Source of the DNA: Pseudomonadota bacterium
GTDB lineage: Bacteria; Pseudomonadota; Alphaproteobacteria; Rhizobiales; Hyphomicrobiaceae
Direction: 5' to 3'
Assembly: GCA_023412745.1 (NCBI GenBank)
Contig: JAEZBZ010000304.1
Location: 1-16,418 of the forward strand
Length of the DNA stretch: 16,418 nt
Shown: positions 1-6,871 of the stretch, piece after piece
How positions within the stretch are numbered: the first letter of the stretch is position 1
Layout of the letters: every line of letters begins with the position of its first letter
Notes under the pieces: generated by a model
Told to the model about the DNA's origin: nothing
Databases searched by the model: none
Seen by the model: only the letters and a program-made list of their open reading frames with translations
Program-made: the position numbers and the translations under genes

Positions 1-92
1 CGCAAAAGCGGTTCGAGCAAATGGTCGATTACGACGAAGAACAAGCAGCAGCAATTCTCAAACAGTGGATGCGTGAGGCGAGAAGAGCATGA
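1..92 (+). CDS. fliF: Flagellar MS-ring protein FliF, C-terminal tail (5' end outside window)
   Basis: Reading from base 3, the first 29 codons encode the end of a protein with the acidic, helical segment VDYDEEQAAAILKQW, stopping at 90-92. This is the typical cytoplasmic C-terminal tail of FliF, the MS-ring subunit of the flagellar basal body. In the family this tail binds the rotor protein FliG. Only the tail is present and the call rests on this motif plus the flagellar genes directly downstream. The stop codon overlaps the next start (ATGA at 89-92), suggesting translational coupling with the fliH-like gene. Confidence 0.82.
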   Translation, partial: QKRFEQMVDYDEEQAAAILKQWMREARRA

Positions 93-739
93 GTGCAGTA
101 CCAGTATCGCGTTTCTTACTAGACTTCACTTACGATCAGGGAGACGCAGGCTCTGGCTCGTCAGGCAACAAGTCTGATCGGGCAGCGATGGTCCAGGAAG
201 CGGTTCAGGCGCAGGCTCAGGCCCGCGCCGAAAAGCATGCAGTCGAAATCGAGGCGGCCTATGAGCGTGGCGTTTCCGATGGCCGCGCGGAAGCTCTTGC
301 GACTGCCGAAGTGCGAATGTCGGAGCTGATCAAGCGCCAAAAGGCCGAGATGGCCGCCGAGCGGCAGGCGTGGATCCGCAACGAGTCCGAGAAGCTCGCG
401 GAAGGGCTTGCCAAGGGGCTTAAGGGGCTTGAGGCCGAAATCGCCAACTCGGCCGCCCGGGCTCTCGCGCCGGTGCTGTTCGACAAGGCGCGGCGCCAGG
501 CGCTGGCCGAGATGAGCAGTATTCTGAACGATTTCGTTTCGCGCCAGAACGGGGTCGCCATCGAGGTGAGCGGTCCGGAAGATTTCGTGGACATGCTGCA
601 CGACAGCCTGCGCGCGCATCAAATTGAGATCACGGCTGTTCCCGGCGACGATTGTGACGTGCAGGTGCGTTGCGGTCAGACATTGCTTGAGACGGAGCTT
701 GGCGCGCTGGCACATCGCATTGGCGAGGTGCTGCCATGA
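89..739 (+). CDS. fliH: FliH-like flagellar export ATPase regulator
   Basis: This is a 216-residue soluble protein. A short N-terminal segment (SRFLLDFTYD, residues 7-16) is followed by a long alanine-, glutamate- and arginine-rich predicted coiled coil (about residues 30-125), then a compact C-terminal domain (about 130-216). That order and size fit FliH/YscL-type proteins, which hold the flagellar export ATPase FliI as a stator and dock it at the export gate. Primary sequence is poorly conserved in this family, so the call leans on domain layout and on position between fliF and motB. The start overlaps the fliF stop (ATGA). Its stop overlaps the motB start in the same way. No signal peptide or membrane segment is visible, consistent with a cytoplasmic role. 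Confidence 0.72.
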   Translation: MSAVPVSRFLLDFTYDQGDAGSGSSGNKSDRAAMVQEAVQAQAQARAEKHAVEIEAAYERGVSDGRAEALATAEVRMSELIKRQKAEMAAERQAWIRNESEKLAEGLAKGLKGLEAEIANSAARALAPVLFDKARRQALAEMSSILNDFVSRQNGVAIEVSGPEDFVDMLHDSLRAHQIEITAVPGDDCDVQVRCGQTLLETELGALAHRIGEVLP

Positions 740-1983
740 GCGCGGACGTGCAGGAAGCCAAGCATGGTACGATCATCGTCCGCAAACGCGGCGGCGGCGA
801 TCATGATGGCGGACATGGCGGCTCGGTCTGGAAGATCGCTTACGCTGACTTCATGACCGCCATGATGGCCTTCTTCCTCGTCATGTGGCTGATCAATGCG
901 ACAGACAAGGAGACGCAGGCGTCGGTCGCGAGTTACTTCAATCCGGTCAAGCTGAGCGATGCGGTCACCAACCCGCGTGGTCTTCATGACATGGATTCAG
1001 GTGCCCGCGGCAAGATGGACAAGCCTGGCGAATCTACTCTTGAGGATGGAACCTCGAAGGGCGATCCGCGTGCGGAAATCGGTCCCAAGGCGAAATATCC
1101 CGAGGACGTTCTCTTCAGCGATCCCTACGGCATTCTGGCCAAGCTGGCCGCCCAGGCGACCGTCGAGAAGGCAGTCGTCGCGCAGGGGCAGGCGGACGCC
1201 GTGTCTTCCAACGGTGATGCATTCCGCGATCCGTTCGATCCGGATTTTGTGTCCGCCACGCCTGAGCAGACTGTTGATGTGCAGCCGGCGTCCGATAAGA
1301 AGCCAGCAGGTGAAGTCCAGGACATTGACGTGGCCGAGCTGATGGCGCGCGCCAAAGCCGAAGTGCAGGCGGAGGCAAAAGCCGCAGTCGAGCAGCCTCC
1401 GGCGAATGCCCAGGCGGCGGATGCTTCGCCACGCGAGGTGGTGACACAGCCCGGAAATGGCGTGCAGGGCAAGAGTAATGAAGAGCGCACTGGACAGTCA
1501 GAAAGTCCTCCAGCGCCACCGGTCGAGCCTGGCCTGGAAGCCGAGATCAAGCACGCACTGCGTGAGGCCGCGCCAGGTGCCATGCCGCATATCGAGGTCA
1601 AGGGCACCAGCGAAGGCACGTTGATCAGCCTGACGGATGAGTTCGACTTCGGCATGTTCGCCATCTCGTCAGCAGAACCACGCCCGGAAACGGTGGTGCT
1701 GATGGAACGCCTTGCCAAGGTGCTGGCTGGATATCAGGGTCCGATCGTCGTGCGCGGTCATACCGACGGGCGCCCGTTCCGCACCGAAACGTATGACAAC
1801 TGGCGGCTGTCATCAGCGCGCGCGCACATGGCCTATTACATGCTCGTGCGTGGCGGCATTCCCGAAAACCGGTTTGAGCGTATCGAAGGACACGCCGACC
1901 GCAGCCTGAAAGTCGCGGGCGAGCCGGACGCGGCTCAGAACCGGCGAATTGAAATCCTGTTGCGTAAGGGTCATGCGTCGTGA
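736..1983 (+). CDS. motB: Flagellar stator protein MotB
   Basis: MotB forms the stator with MotA, conducting protons and anchoring the complex to peptidoglycan. The 415-residue product has a basic cytoplasmic N terminus and a single membrane helix at about residues 32-54. Asp38, in the segment YADFMTAMMAFF, matches the proton-carrying aspartate (Asp32 in E. coli). The C-terminal OmpA-like peptidoglycan-binding domain (about 275-410) carries the hallmark GHTDG (residues 341-345) and NWRLSSARA. Between them is an unusually long periplasmic linker of roughly 210 residues, rich in Ala, Glu, Pro and Lys. Enteric MotB is about 310 residues; long versions are usual in rhizobia. GAGG about 8 bases upstream supports the start. 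The stop overlaps the GTG start of motC. No motA is in the window. Confidence 0.95.
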   Translation: MSADVQEAKHGTIIVRKRGGGDHDGGHGGSVWKIAYADFMTAMMAFFLVMWLINATDKETQASVASYFNPVKLSDAVTNPRGLHDMDSGARGKMDKPGESTLEDGTSKGDPRAEIGPKAKYPEDVLFSDPYGILAKLAAQATVEKAVVAQGQADAVSSNGDAFRDPFDPDFVSATPEQTVDVQPASDKKPAGEVQDIDVAELMARAKAEVQAEAKAAVEQPPANAQAADASPREVVTQPGNGVQGKSNEERTGQSESPPAPPVEPGLEAEIKHALREAAPGAMPHIEVKGTSEGTLISLTDEFDFGMFAISSAEPRPETVVLMERLAKVLAGYQGPIVVRGHTDGRPFRTETYDNWRLSSARAHMAYYMLVRGGIPENRFERIEGHADRSLKVAGEPDAAQNRRIEILLRKGHAS

Positions 1984-3164
1984 AGCGTATTCGTCCGTCT
2001 ATCGTTGCGTTGCTTGTTGTTGGTCTGCTTCCGTTTGCTTTGCCAGTTCGCGCCGAAGCTCCGACATATAATCCCATCGAGCTTGTGCGCACCTTGCGTA
2101 CCGTGCAGGACCAGATCGTGCATGGCAGCCGCAGCGCACATGCGGCGCATCGCAAGCTCATCAGCAATATCGCCGACCAGCTCATGAAAGTGCAGCCGGA
2201 GCAGTGGCGGGATCCCCGCAGCCTGCGCGCCGGCATCCTGTTTGCGCTTTCCGGCGGCGATCCGCGCGTGGCGCGCTCTATTCTGGGCCTCGGTAATTTG
2301 CCCCAGGATGAGGATCGTCTGCTGAGAGGCGCGCTGGCGCATGCGGAAGGACGGACTTCAGAAGCTATCGAGCTGCTGGCTGGCATCAATCCGAAGGCCC
2401 TTGATCTGACGATCGGTGGCCACGTCGCGCTGATCCAGGCGACCTTGCTTGCAAAGGACGAGCCCAAGCGCGCCATTCCTCATTTCGAGATGGCGCGCCT
2501 GCTGGCGCCGGGCACGCTGGTTGAAGAAGCCGCGCTGCGCCGTGAGATTCTGATGCTGTCGTCGCTTGGCGAATTCGAGCGGTTCGAGACGCTGGCTGCG
2601 CGCTACATGCGGCGGTATCGCAATTCCGTCTACGGTCACAACTTCCGCCGCCAGCTCGCGGTGGAAATCGCTGGCATGAAGTCCTGGGACAAGCCGGAGC
2701 GGTTGGCCCGACTGGACACCATGCTCGAAGTTCTCAGTGCTGCCGAGCGGCAGGATGTCTACCTGACGATGGCCGAGGCTGGCATTCTCAAGGGGCACGT
2801 GCAGTTGACCAAGTTCGCCGCGCAGCATGCTTCGACGCCGTCGGCCGGTAAGCCGGCTGCAAGCCCGCGTTCGCATGTCTACGAGGCTGCGGCTCTTATC
2901 GTCACGGATGATTTCGAGAACGGTCTGGCCAAGCTGAAGGGTGTCGAGCGCAGCAAGCTGGCTGCCAAAGACGCCGAACTGCTCGACGCTGCATTGCAGA
3001 TGGCAAAGCAGATCCGCCACGTGCCGGAGGCTGGCACGGCCGCGCCGGTCGAGGACACCTCGGAACGCGCGCGTGATCTGGCTTCGGTCGGCGTTCGCAG
3101 CATCAAGTCCGCGCAAGCTGCGATGACTAAAGTGGACGCAATGATGAGCGCCAAATCAAAATGA
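1980..3164 (+). CDS. motC: Rhizobial periplasmic motility protein MotC
   Basis: This 394-residue protein starts with GTG at 1980, overlapping the motB stop as GTGA, with AAGGG about 10 bases upstream. Residues 1-25 form a signal peptide (basic start, hydrophobic core, PVRA cleavage context), so the mature protein is periplasmic. The rest is mainly alpha-helical with repeated alanine/leucine-rich helix pairs resembling TPR or HAT repeats, for example around residues 85-200. MotC is known from Sinorhizobium and relatives as a periplasmic protein required for motor rotation, acting through the periplasmic part of MotB. The gene order motB-motC-fliK is the rhizobial arrangement. Family assignment rests on signal peptide, helical repeats and this context; no catalytic motif is expected. 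Confidence 0.88.
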   Translation: MKRIRPSIVALLVVGLLPFALPVRAEAPTYNPIELVRTLRTVQDQIVHGSRSAHAAHRKLISNIADQLMKVQPEQWRDPRSLRAGILFALSGGDPRVARSILGLGNLPQDEDRLLRGALAHAEGRTSEAIELLAGINPKALDLTIGGHVALIQATLLAKDEPKRAIPHFEMARLLAPGTLVEEAALRREILMLSSLGEFERFETLAARYMRRYRNSVYGHNFRRQLAVEIAGMKSWDKPERLARLDTMLEVLSAAERQDVYLTMAEAGILKGHVQLTKFAAQHASTPSAGKPAASPRSHVYEAAALIVTDDFENGLAKLKGVERSKLAAKDAELLDAALQMAKQIRHVPEAGTAAPVEDTSERARDLASVGVRSIKSAQAAMTKVDAMMSAKSK

Positions 3165-3177
3165 CCAAGGGACTGGA

Positions 3178-4491
3178 ATGACGAAAGCCGGGGGAGTTGC
3201 AGCACATCCGACCGTCGCGCTGGAAACGGGCGGCGGGCGGATGCGGTCCAAATCCGACGCGGGGCAGAAAGATGCGGCCTCGGATTTTGCTTTCCCGGAT
3301 CAGTTGTCCAGCCTTGAAAATGCCGAACCTGGCGATACTAAGCCGGCAAAATCGGGAATGCGCGCCTGGCCGGCGGATTTCGGTCGCCGCTTCGCCATCG
3401 CGCATGACGCCATCGTGCGCGATCAGTCTCGTAGCGCGGATCCCGCAGCCGAGGTAGCGACATCCGAACTGGAGTCGGAACTGGCCCGGATCCTCGACGG
3501 CGGCTTGGCCGATTCCTCGGCGATAGAGGATGGCGCAGCCGGGGGCGAGGAGGTGTCCGCCGACGGCGATAGGCCCGCTGACACCCCCGCAATCGTGCAA
3601 GCGGCAGCAACTTCGGCCCAGTTGCTCGGCCCGGTAACGCGTGCGAGCATTAATCAATGGTCGATGCCAACATCTGCGCAGGTTAGGCCAGCCATTGCCG
3701 ATCCGGACCAGGAGACACAGCTTTTCAAGCAGGTCGCGTTGCCGACGGAGGATGCTGATATCGCACCCGTTCCGCGCGGCGCGATTAGTCCGGAGGGCGA
3801 GACGGATGTGCCGGACATGCCGATCGCCGACGCCCGCCGATTGCAGGAGGGTGCAACACGAGATTCCCGCGATGCAGGCGATCGCGATGTCGCCAGGGCC
3901 GAGGTAAAGGTTACGAGCGTTCGGCAGGAAACGCATTTCGTGCCGGTTGGGCGGTCCACCCCGGCCCAGCAGATCGCGGAAGCGCTGTCGTCGGCAGATG
4001 CCGAGCAGGCGCAGCGCCCGATTTTCGATCCTGCGGCTCAGGCGCGCTCGTCATCGCCTTTGCGCGTGCTGCAGGTCCAGTTACAGCCGGTCCACCTGGG
4101 CACCGTGACTGTCAGCCTTTCGTTGAGGGCGGACGTGCTTGAAGTCCAGCTGGCGGCATCACAGCCGGGAACTGCTGATATGCTGAAGCAGGATCGGCAG
4201 ATGCTGTCCGAACTGCTGCGGCAGTCCGGCTATGATATCGATAGCATCAACGTGCGTATCGCGGAGCCGGATGCGGCGGTGACGACCAATCCGACGCAGA
4301 CACAGATGCCGTCCCAGAGCGTGGCAACGCCGGCGGGCCAGATGCAATCATCCGGTTGGACGCTTGCGGACGATCGCTCCCGTGACGCGCGCCAGCAGCC
4401 GGGACAGCAGCCGGATCAGGGCGCGGGCGGCAATCGCGGTAACGGCGCGGCCGATCCGGCCGGGAACTCCGCCCCCGGCGTTTATCTCTAG
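3178..4491 (+). CDS. fliK: Flagellar hook-length control protein FliK (MotD-type)
   Basis: The product is 437 residues long. Residues 1 to about 290 are low in hydrophobicity, rich in Ala, Asp, Pro and Gln, and probably disordered, as expected for the export and ruler part of FliK. At about residues 293-365 is the conserved C-terminal hook-length domain, containing LQLQPVHLGTVTVSLSL-like strands and the following helix MLSELLRQSGYDI. The last 70 residues are Gln-, Gly- and Asn-rich. FliK is exported by the flagellar apparatus and switches substrate specificity from hook to filament. In rhizobia the protein in this position was first named MotD and later shown to be the FliK equivalent. It lies 13 bases after motC and appears to be the last gene of the operon. 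Confidence 0.88.
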   Translation: MTKAGGVAAHPTVALETGGGRMRSKSDAGQKDAASDFAFPDQLSSLENAEPGDTKPAKSGMRAWPADFGRRFAIAHDAIVRDQSRSADPAAEVATSELESELARILDGGLADSSAIEDGAAGGEEVSADGDRPADTPAIVQAAATSAQLLGPVTRASINQWSMPTSAQVRPAIADPDQETQLFKQVALPTEDADIAPVPRGAISPEGETDVPDMPIADARRLQEGATRDSRDAGDRDVARAEVKVTSVRQETHFVPVGRSTPAQQIAEALSSADAEQAQRPIFDPAAQARSSSPLRVLQVQLQPVHLGTVTVSLSLRADVLEVQLAASQPGTADMLKQDRQMLSELLRQSGYDIDSINVRIAEPDAAVTTNPTQTQMPSQSVATPAGQMQSSGWTLADDRSRDARQQPGQQPDQGAGGNRGNGAADPAGNSAPGVYL

Positions 4492-4516
4492 CGCCCTGGA
4501 AAGCAGCGACCGACTT

Positions 4517-4540
4517 CGCGCGAGCTGAAGCGCTCGCGTG
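4517..4540 (+). terminator. Hairpin after fliK, possible transcription terminator
   Basis: A perfect 7-base stem (CGCGAGC at 4519-4525 pairing with GCTCGCG at 4532-4538) has a 6-base loop. It is extendable by a G-T and a C-G pair to 4517-4540. It lies 25 bases after the fliK stop. There is no T-run after it, only GC-rich sequence, so it is not a classic intrinsic terminator and may instead stabilise the 3' end or work with Rho. Confidence 0.3.
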
Positions 4541-4674
4541 CCCGCCCGCGGCCGCGCGCAAAATTCCGTGTCCTGATATTTTCCAATTGACGCCGTAAGC
4601 GGAATGGCGATCTCCGCTGCATGGTTGGAACAGAATGGTTCATTGCCTCGTTTTGTAGGAATGGAATACCGTTT

Positions 4675-4710
4675 TTGTTTTTCTGTTCGTCGTTTCGGGG
4701 AATATTATTC
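4675..4710 (+). promoter_or_regulatory. Putative promoter/operator of the ferredoxin-cysG-cysI operon
   Basis: The 254-base gap between fliK and the ferredoxin gene becomes AT-richer from about 4650 on. TATTAT at 4703-4708 is a good -10 match, but no convincing -35 lies at the right spacing. The -10 is embedded in the perfect inverted repeat GAATA-T-TATTC (4700-4710), which could be a regulator site controlling the sulfur operon. A related half site, GGAATACC, lies at 4663-4670. Which regulator might bind is unknown. Confidence 0.3.
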
Positions 4711-4745
4711 TGCTAAGCTGCGCCGCTCGCAATGGAGACGGTGCT

Positions 4746-5135
4746 ATGCCTCAAGACATGTCATTCGCGGATGCAAGCGCCACCGACGGCGAGTTACTTC
4801 GCCTCGTCGTGCGGCTCGCCGATGGCTCTACGTTTGAGCCGGAAGCTGCACCGGGCTTCCGAATCATGGAACTCATCCGCGCTTACGGTATTCCGATGAA
4901 GGCCGAGTGTGGTGGCTCAGGCGTCTGCGCGACCTGCCATGTGCGCATCCCGCGTCCCTGGAACGATATGCTTCCGCCGCCGTCCGATGACGAACTGGCT
5001 AAGCTCGACGAGATCCCCGACGCTGACGAGACCTCGCGCCTCGCGTGCCAGATCATGATGAGCGAAGACCTCGACGGTCTCGAGCTGGAAATCCAGCCCG
5101 ATAGCCTGATCGGCCAGACCTGGATCGCGGGTTGA
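4746..5135 (+). CDS. [2Fe-2S] ferredoxin (adrenodoxin/plant-like fold)
   Basis: This 129-residue soluble electron carrier has four cluster cysteines at Cys55, Cys61, Cys64 and Cys101, in the pattern C-x5-C-x2-C...C (ECGGSGVCATCHV and RLACQI). That pattern is typical of adrenodoxin-type [2Fe-2S] ferredoxins. The N terminus carries about 15 extra residues before the first beta-strand. GGAG at 4734-4737 supports the ATG at 4746; ATG at 4758 is a less likely alternative. Its stop is one base from the cysG start, so it belongs to the sulfite-reduction operon. Since no CysJ-type flavoprotein is present, it is the natural candidate donor of electrons to the siroheme reductase downstream (inference). 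Related ferredoxins also serve Fe-S assembly or P450s, so the partner is not proven. Confidence 0.9.
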   Translation: MPQDMSFADASATDGELLRLVVRLADGSTFEPEAAPGFRIMELIRAYGIPMKAECGGSGVCATCHVRIPRPWNDMLPPPSDDELAKLDEIPDADETSRLACQIMMSEDLDGLELEIQPDSLIGQTWIAG

Positions 5136-5136
5136 G

Positions 5137-6600
5137 ATGATGGCGGGTTTTCCGGTTTTTATCGAAGTCGGCCGCGTGCCGCCGCTGGTTGTTGGCGGCG
5201 GCGAGTTGGCCCTGATCAAGGCGCGGCTGCTGTTGAAGCGCGCGGCGCACGTTGAAATAGCTTCGGATAATTCAGTGCCTGGTATTCGTGCGCTGGTGGC
5301 TGATGGTAAGCTGGCACTGGTGCCCGGCGTACCTGACCGCGACACCATCGCCGGCCGGCCGCTGGTGATTTCTGCGACCCAGGATGATGCCGAGGACACG
5401 CGTATCTCGGCGATTGCGCGTGCGCTTGGTGTGCCGGTGAACGTGCCGGATCGGCCTGAACTGTGCACGCTGTCGCTGCCGGCGATTGTCGATCGCGGCG
5501 AGGTGACGGTCGCGATCGGCACAGAAGGCGCGGCGCCCGTACTGGCGACGGAATTGCGTGCGCGGCTGGAACAGGAGCTGCATCCGCGTCTCGGACGCCT
5601 GGCGGAAATCGCACGCGACTATCGCGCCGATGTGGCGGAACGACTGGAGCCCGGACCGCAGCGTCGCGCGTTCTGGCACGGTGTTTTTTCAGGCCCGCCA
5701 GCCGACGCCATTCTCGCAGGCGATGAAGCGGGCGGCCGTAAGCTGATCGTGGATCGCCTGTCTGGCGTGGCGCAGGACGGTCCGCCGGTTGGCCGCGTGA
5801 TCCTGGTTGGTGCAGGTCCCGGCGATCCGGATCTGCTGACCCTCAAGGCCGTGCGTGCGCTGAAGAACGCCGACGTTATCCTCCACGATGGCCTCGTCGG
5901 TGATGGTGTTCTGGACTACGCGCGGCGCGAGGCACAGATCATTTCGGTGGCCAAGGCGCGCGGCCGGCATGCCAAGACGCAGGCCGAAATCAACGCGCTG
6001 ATGGTGGCGTTCGCGCGCGACGGCAAAACGGTGGTGCGGCTGAAGGGCGGCGATCCGTTCATGTTCGGGCGCGGCGGCGAGGAGATCGATTGCCTGCGTG
6101 CATCCGGCATTCCGGTCGATGTGGTGCCTGGAATTACTGCTGCTGTTGCGGCTACGGCGTCGCTGCAAATTCCGCTGACGCATCGCGACGTTTCGCATTC
6201 GGTGACCTTTATTTCCGGACATGCGGCCTGCACCGGCGAGCCGGATTTCGAGCAGATCGATTTCGCGGCGCTCGCGCGTGGCCAGGCGACGCTTGCGGTC
6301 TACATGGGGCTGGCGACGGCGGGCGCGCTCGCCGGCAAGCTGATTGCATCCGGCTGGCTTGCGACAACGCCGGTGATGGCAATCGATCGGGCGTCTCACG
6401 CCAATGAGCGGCGTGTCGCAGCAACGCTCGATCTGCTGGCGCGCGATCCCGGCAGCTTGGGGCTCAGCGGTCCCACGCTTCTGATTGTCGGCGAGATCGC
6501 CGGATTGCCGGCTGCAGGCCTCGTGATCCAGGCAGTCGAGCGGGAAATCGCGCCGCCCACCGATCAACCCATCGCACATCAAGAGGCCGCCTATGCCTAG
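5137..6600 (+). CDS. cysG: Siroheme synthase CysG (dehydrogenase/ferrochelatase fused to uroporphyrinogen-III methyltransferase)
   Basis: The 487-residue trifunctional enzyme converts uroporphyrinogen III to siroheme. Residues 1 to about 210 are the precorrin-2 dehydrogenase/ferrochelatase half, with the NAD-binding stretch LVVGGGELALIKARLLL (residues 17-33) and the conserved Asp105 (Salmonella Asp104). The methyltransferase half (about 218-455) starts with VGAGPGDPDLLTL and keeps Asp251, Lys273 and Met390, matching active-site Asp248, Lys270 and Met382 of Salmonella CysG. It also has the RLKGGDPFMFGRGGEE motif (301-316). The regulatory phosphoserine position (Ser128) appears to be Thr129. 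Two ATGs are adjacent (5137 and 5140); either could be used. It supplies the prosthetic group for the reductase two genes downstream and overlaps the DUF2849 gene by 8 bases. Confidence 0.95.
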   Translation: MMAGFPVFIEVGRVPPLVVGGGELALIKARLLLKRAAHVEIASDNSVPGIRALVADGKLALVPGVPDRDTIAGRPLVISATQDDAEDTRISAIARALGVPVNVPDRPELCTLSLPAIVDRGEVTVAIGTEGAAPVLATELRARLEQELHPRLGRLAEIARDYRADVAERLEPGPQRRAFWHGVFSGPPADAILAGDEAGGRKLIVDRLSGVAQDGPPVGRVILVGAGPGDPDLLTLKAVRALKNADVILHDGLVGDGVLDYARREAQIISVAKARGRHAKTQAEINALMVAFARDGKTVVRLKGGDPFMFGRGGEEIDCLRASGIPVDVVPGITAAVAATASLQIPLTHRDVSHSVTFISGHAACTGEPDFEQIDFAALARGQATLAVYMGLATAGALAGKLIASGWLATTPVMAIDRASHANERRVAATLDLLARDPGSLGLSGPTLLIVGEIAGLPAAGLVIQAVEREIAPPTDQPIAHQEAAYA

Positions 6601-6859
6601 CGTCGTTACCGCCAACGAATTGCGATCTGGCGCGGTGGTCTATCTGGGCGACGGTGGCCAATGGGTCGAGGCGTTGGAGCAGGCCGCGATCGCCCACGAC
6701 GCCGATGCGCTGAAGCAGATGGAGCAGCTCGCGGTGCAGGCTGTGGAAAGCTGTAGCGTGACGGGCGTCTACGCCATGGACGTGAAACTTGCCGATGGCC
6801 GGCCGACGCCGGTTTCCGTGCGCGAGCGCATTCGCGCAGCGCATGCTCCGACGGTTTGA
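6593..6859 (+). CDS. DUF2849 protein, small partner of siroheme reductase
   Basis: This 88-residue soluble protein has no signal peptide or cysteine cluster; its single Cys is in ESCSVTG. It starts with a beta-rich segment (TANELRSGAVVYLGDGGQWVE), followed by a helical middle and a closing strand/helix (VKLADGRPTPVSVRERIR). This matches the DUF2849 family, found in alphaproteobacteria between cysG and the cysI-like gene. The start overlaps the end of cysG (ATGCCTAG) and AAGAGG precedes it, so translation is probably coupled. The function is unknown. Conserved operon position suggests a role in maturing or feeding the sulfite/nitrite reductase, but this is inference only. Confidence 0.82.
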   Translation: MPSVVTANELRSGAVVYLGDGGQWVEALEQAAIAHDADALKQMEQLAVQAVESCSVTGVYAMDVKLADGRPTPVSVRERIRAAHAPTV

Positions 6860-6871
6860 GGGATTACATCA

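Noticed and set aside
1625..2476. A 283-codon minus-strand frame across the motB/motC junction
   Set aside because: It lies antisense to two well-supported genes and its product is Arg/Ser/Ala-rich with no motif.
4604..4837. A 77-codon plus-strand frame overlapping the start of the ferredoxin gene
   Set aside because: It overlaps a certain gene in another frame and its second half is only the shadow of that gene. The first half shows no family likeness.
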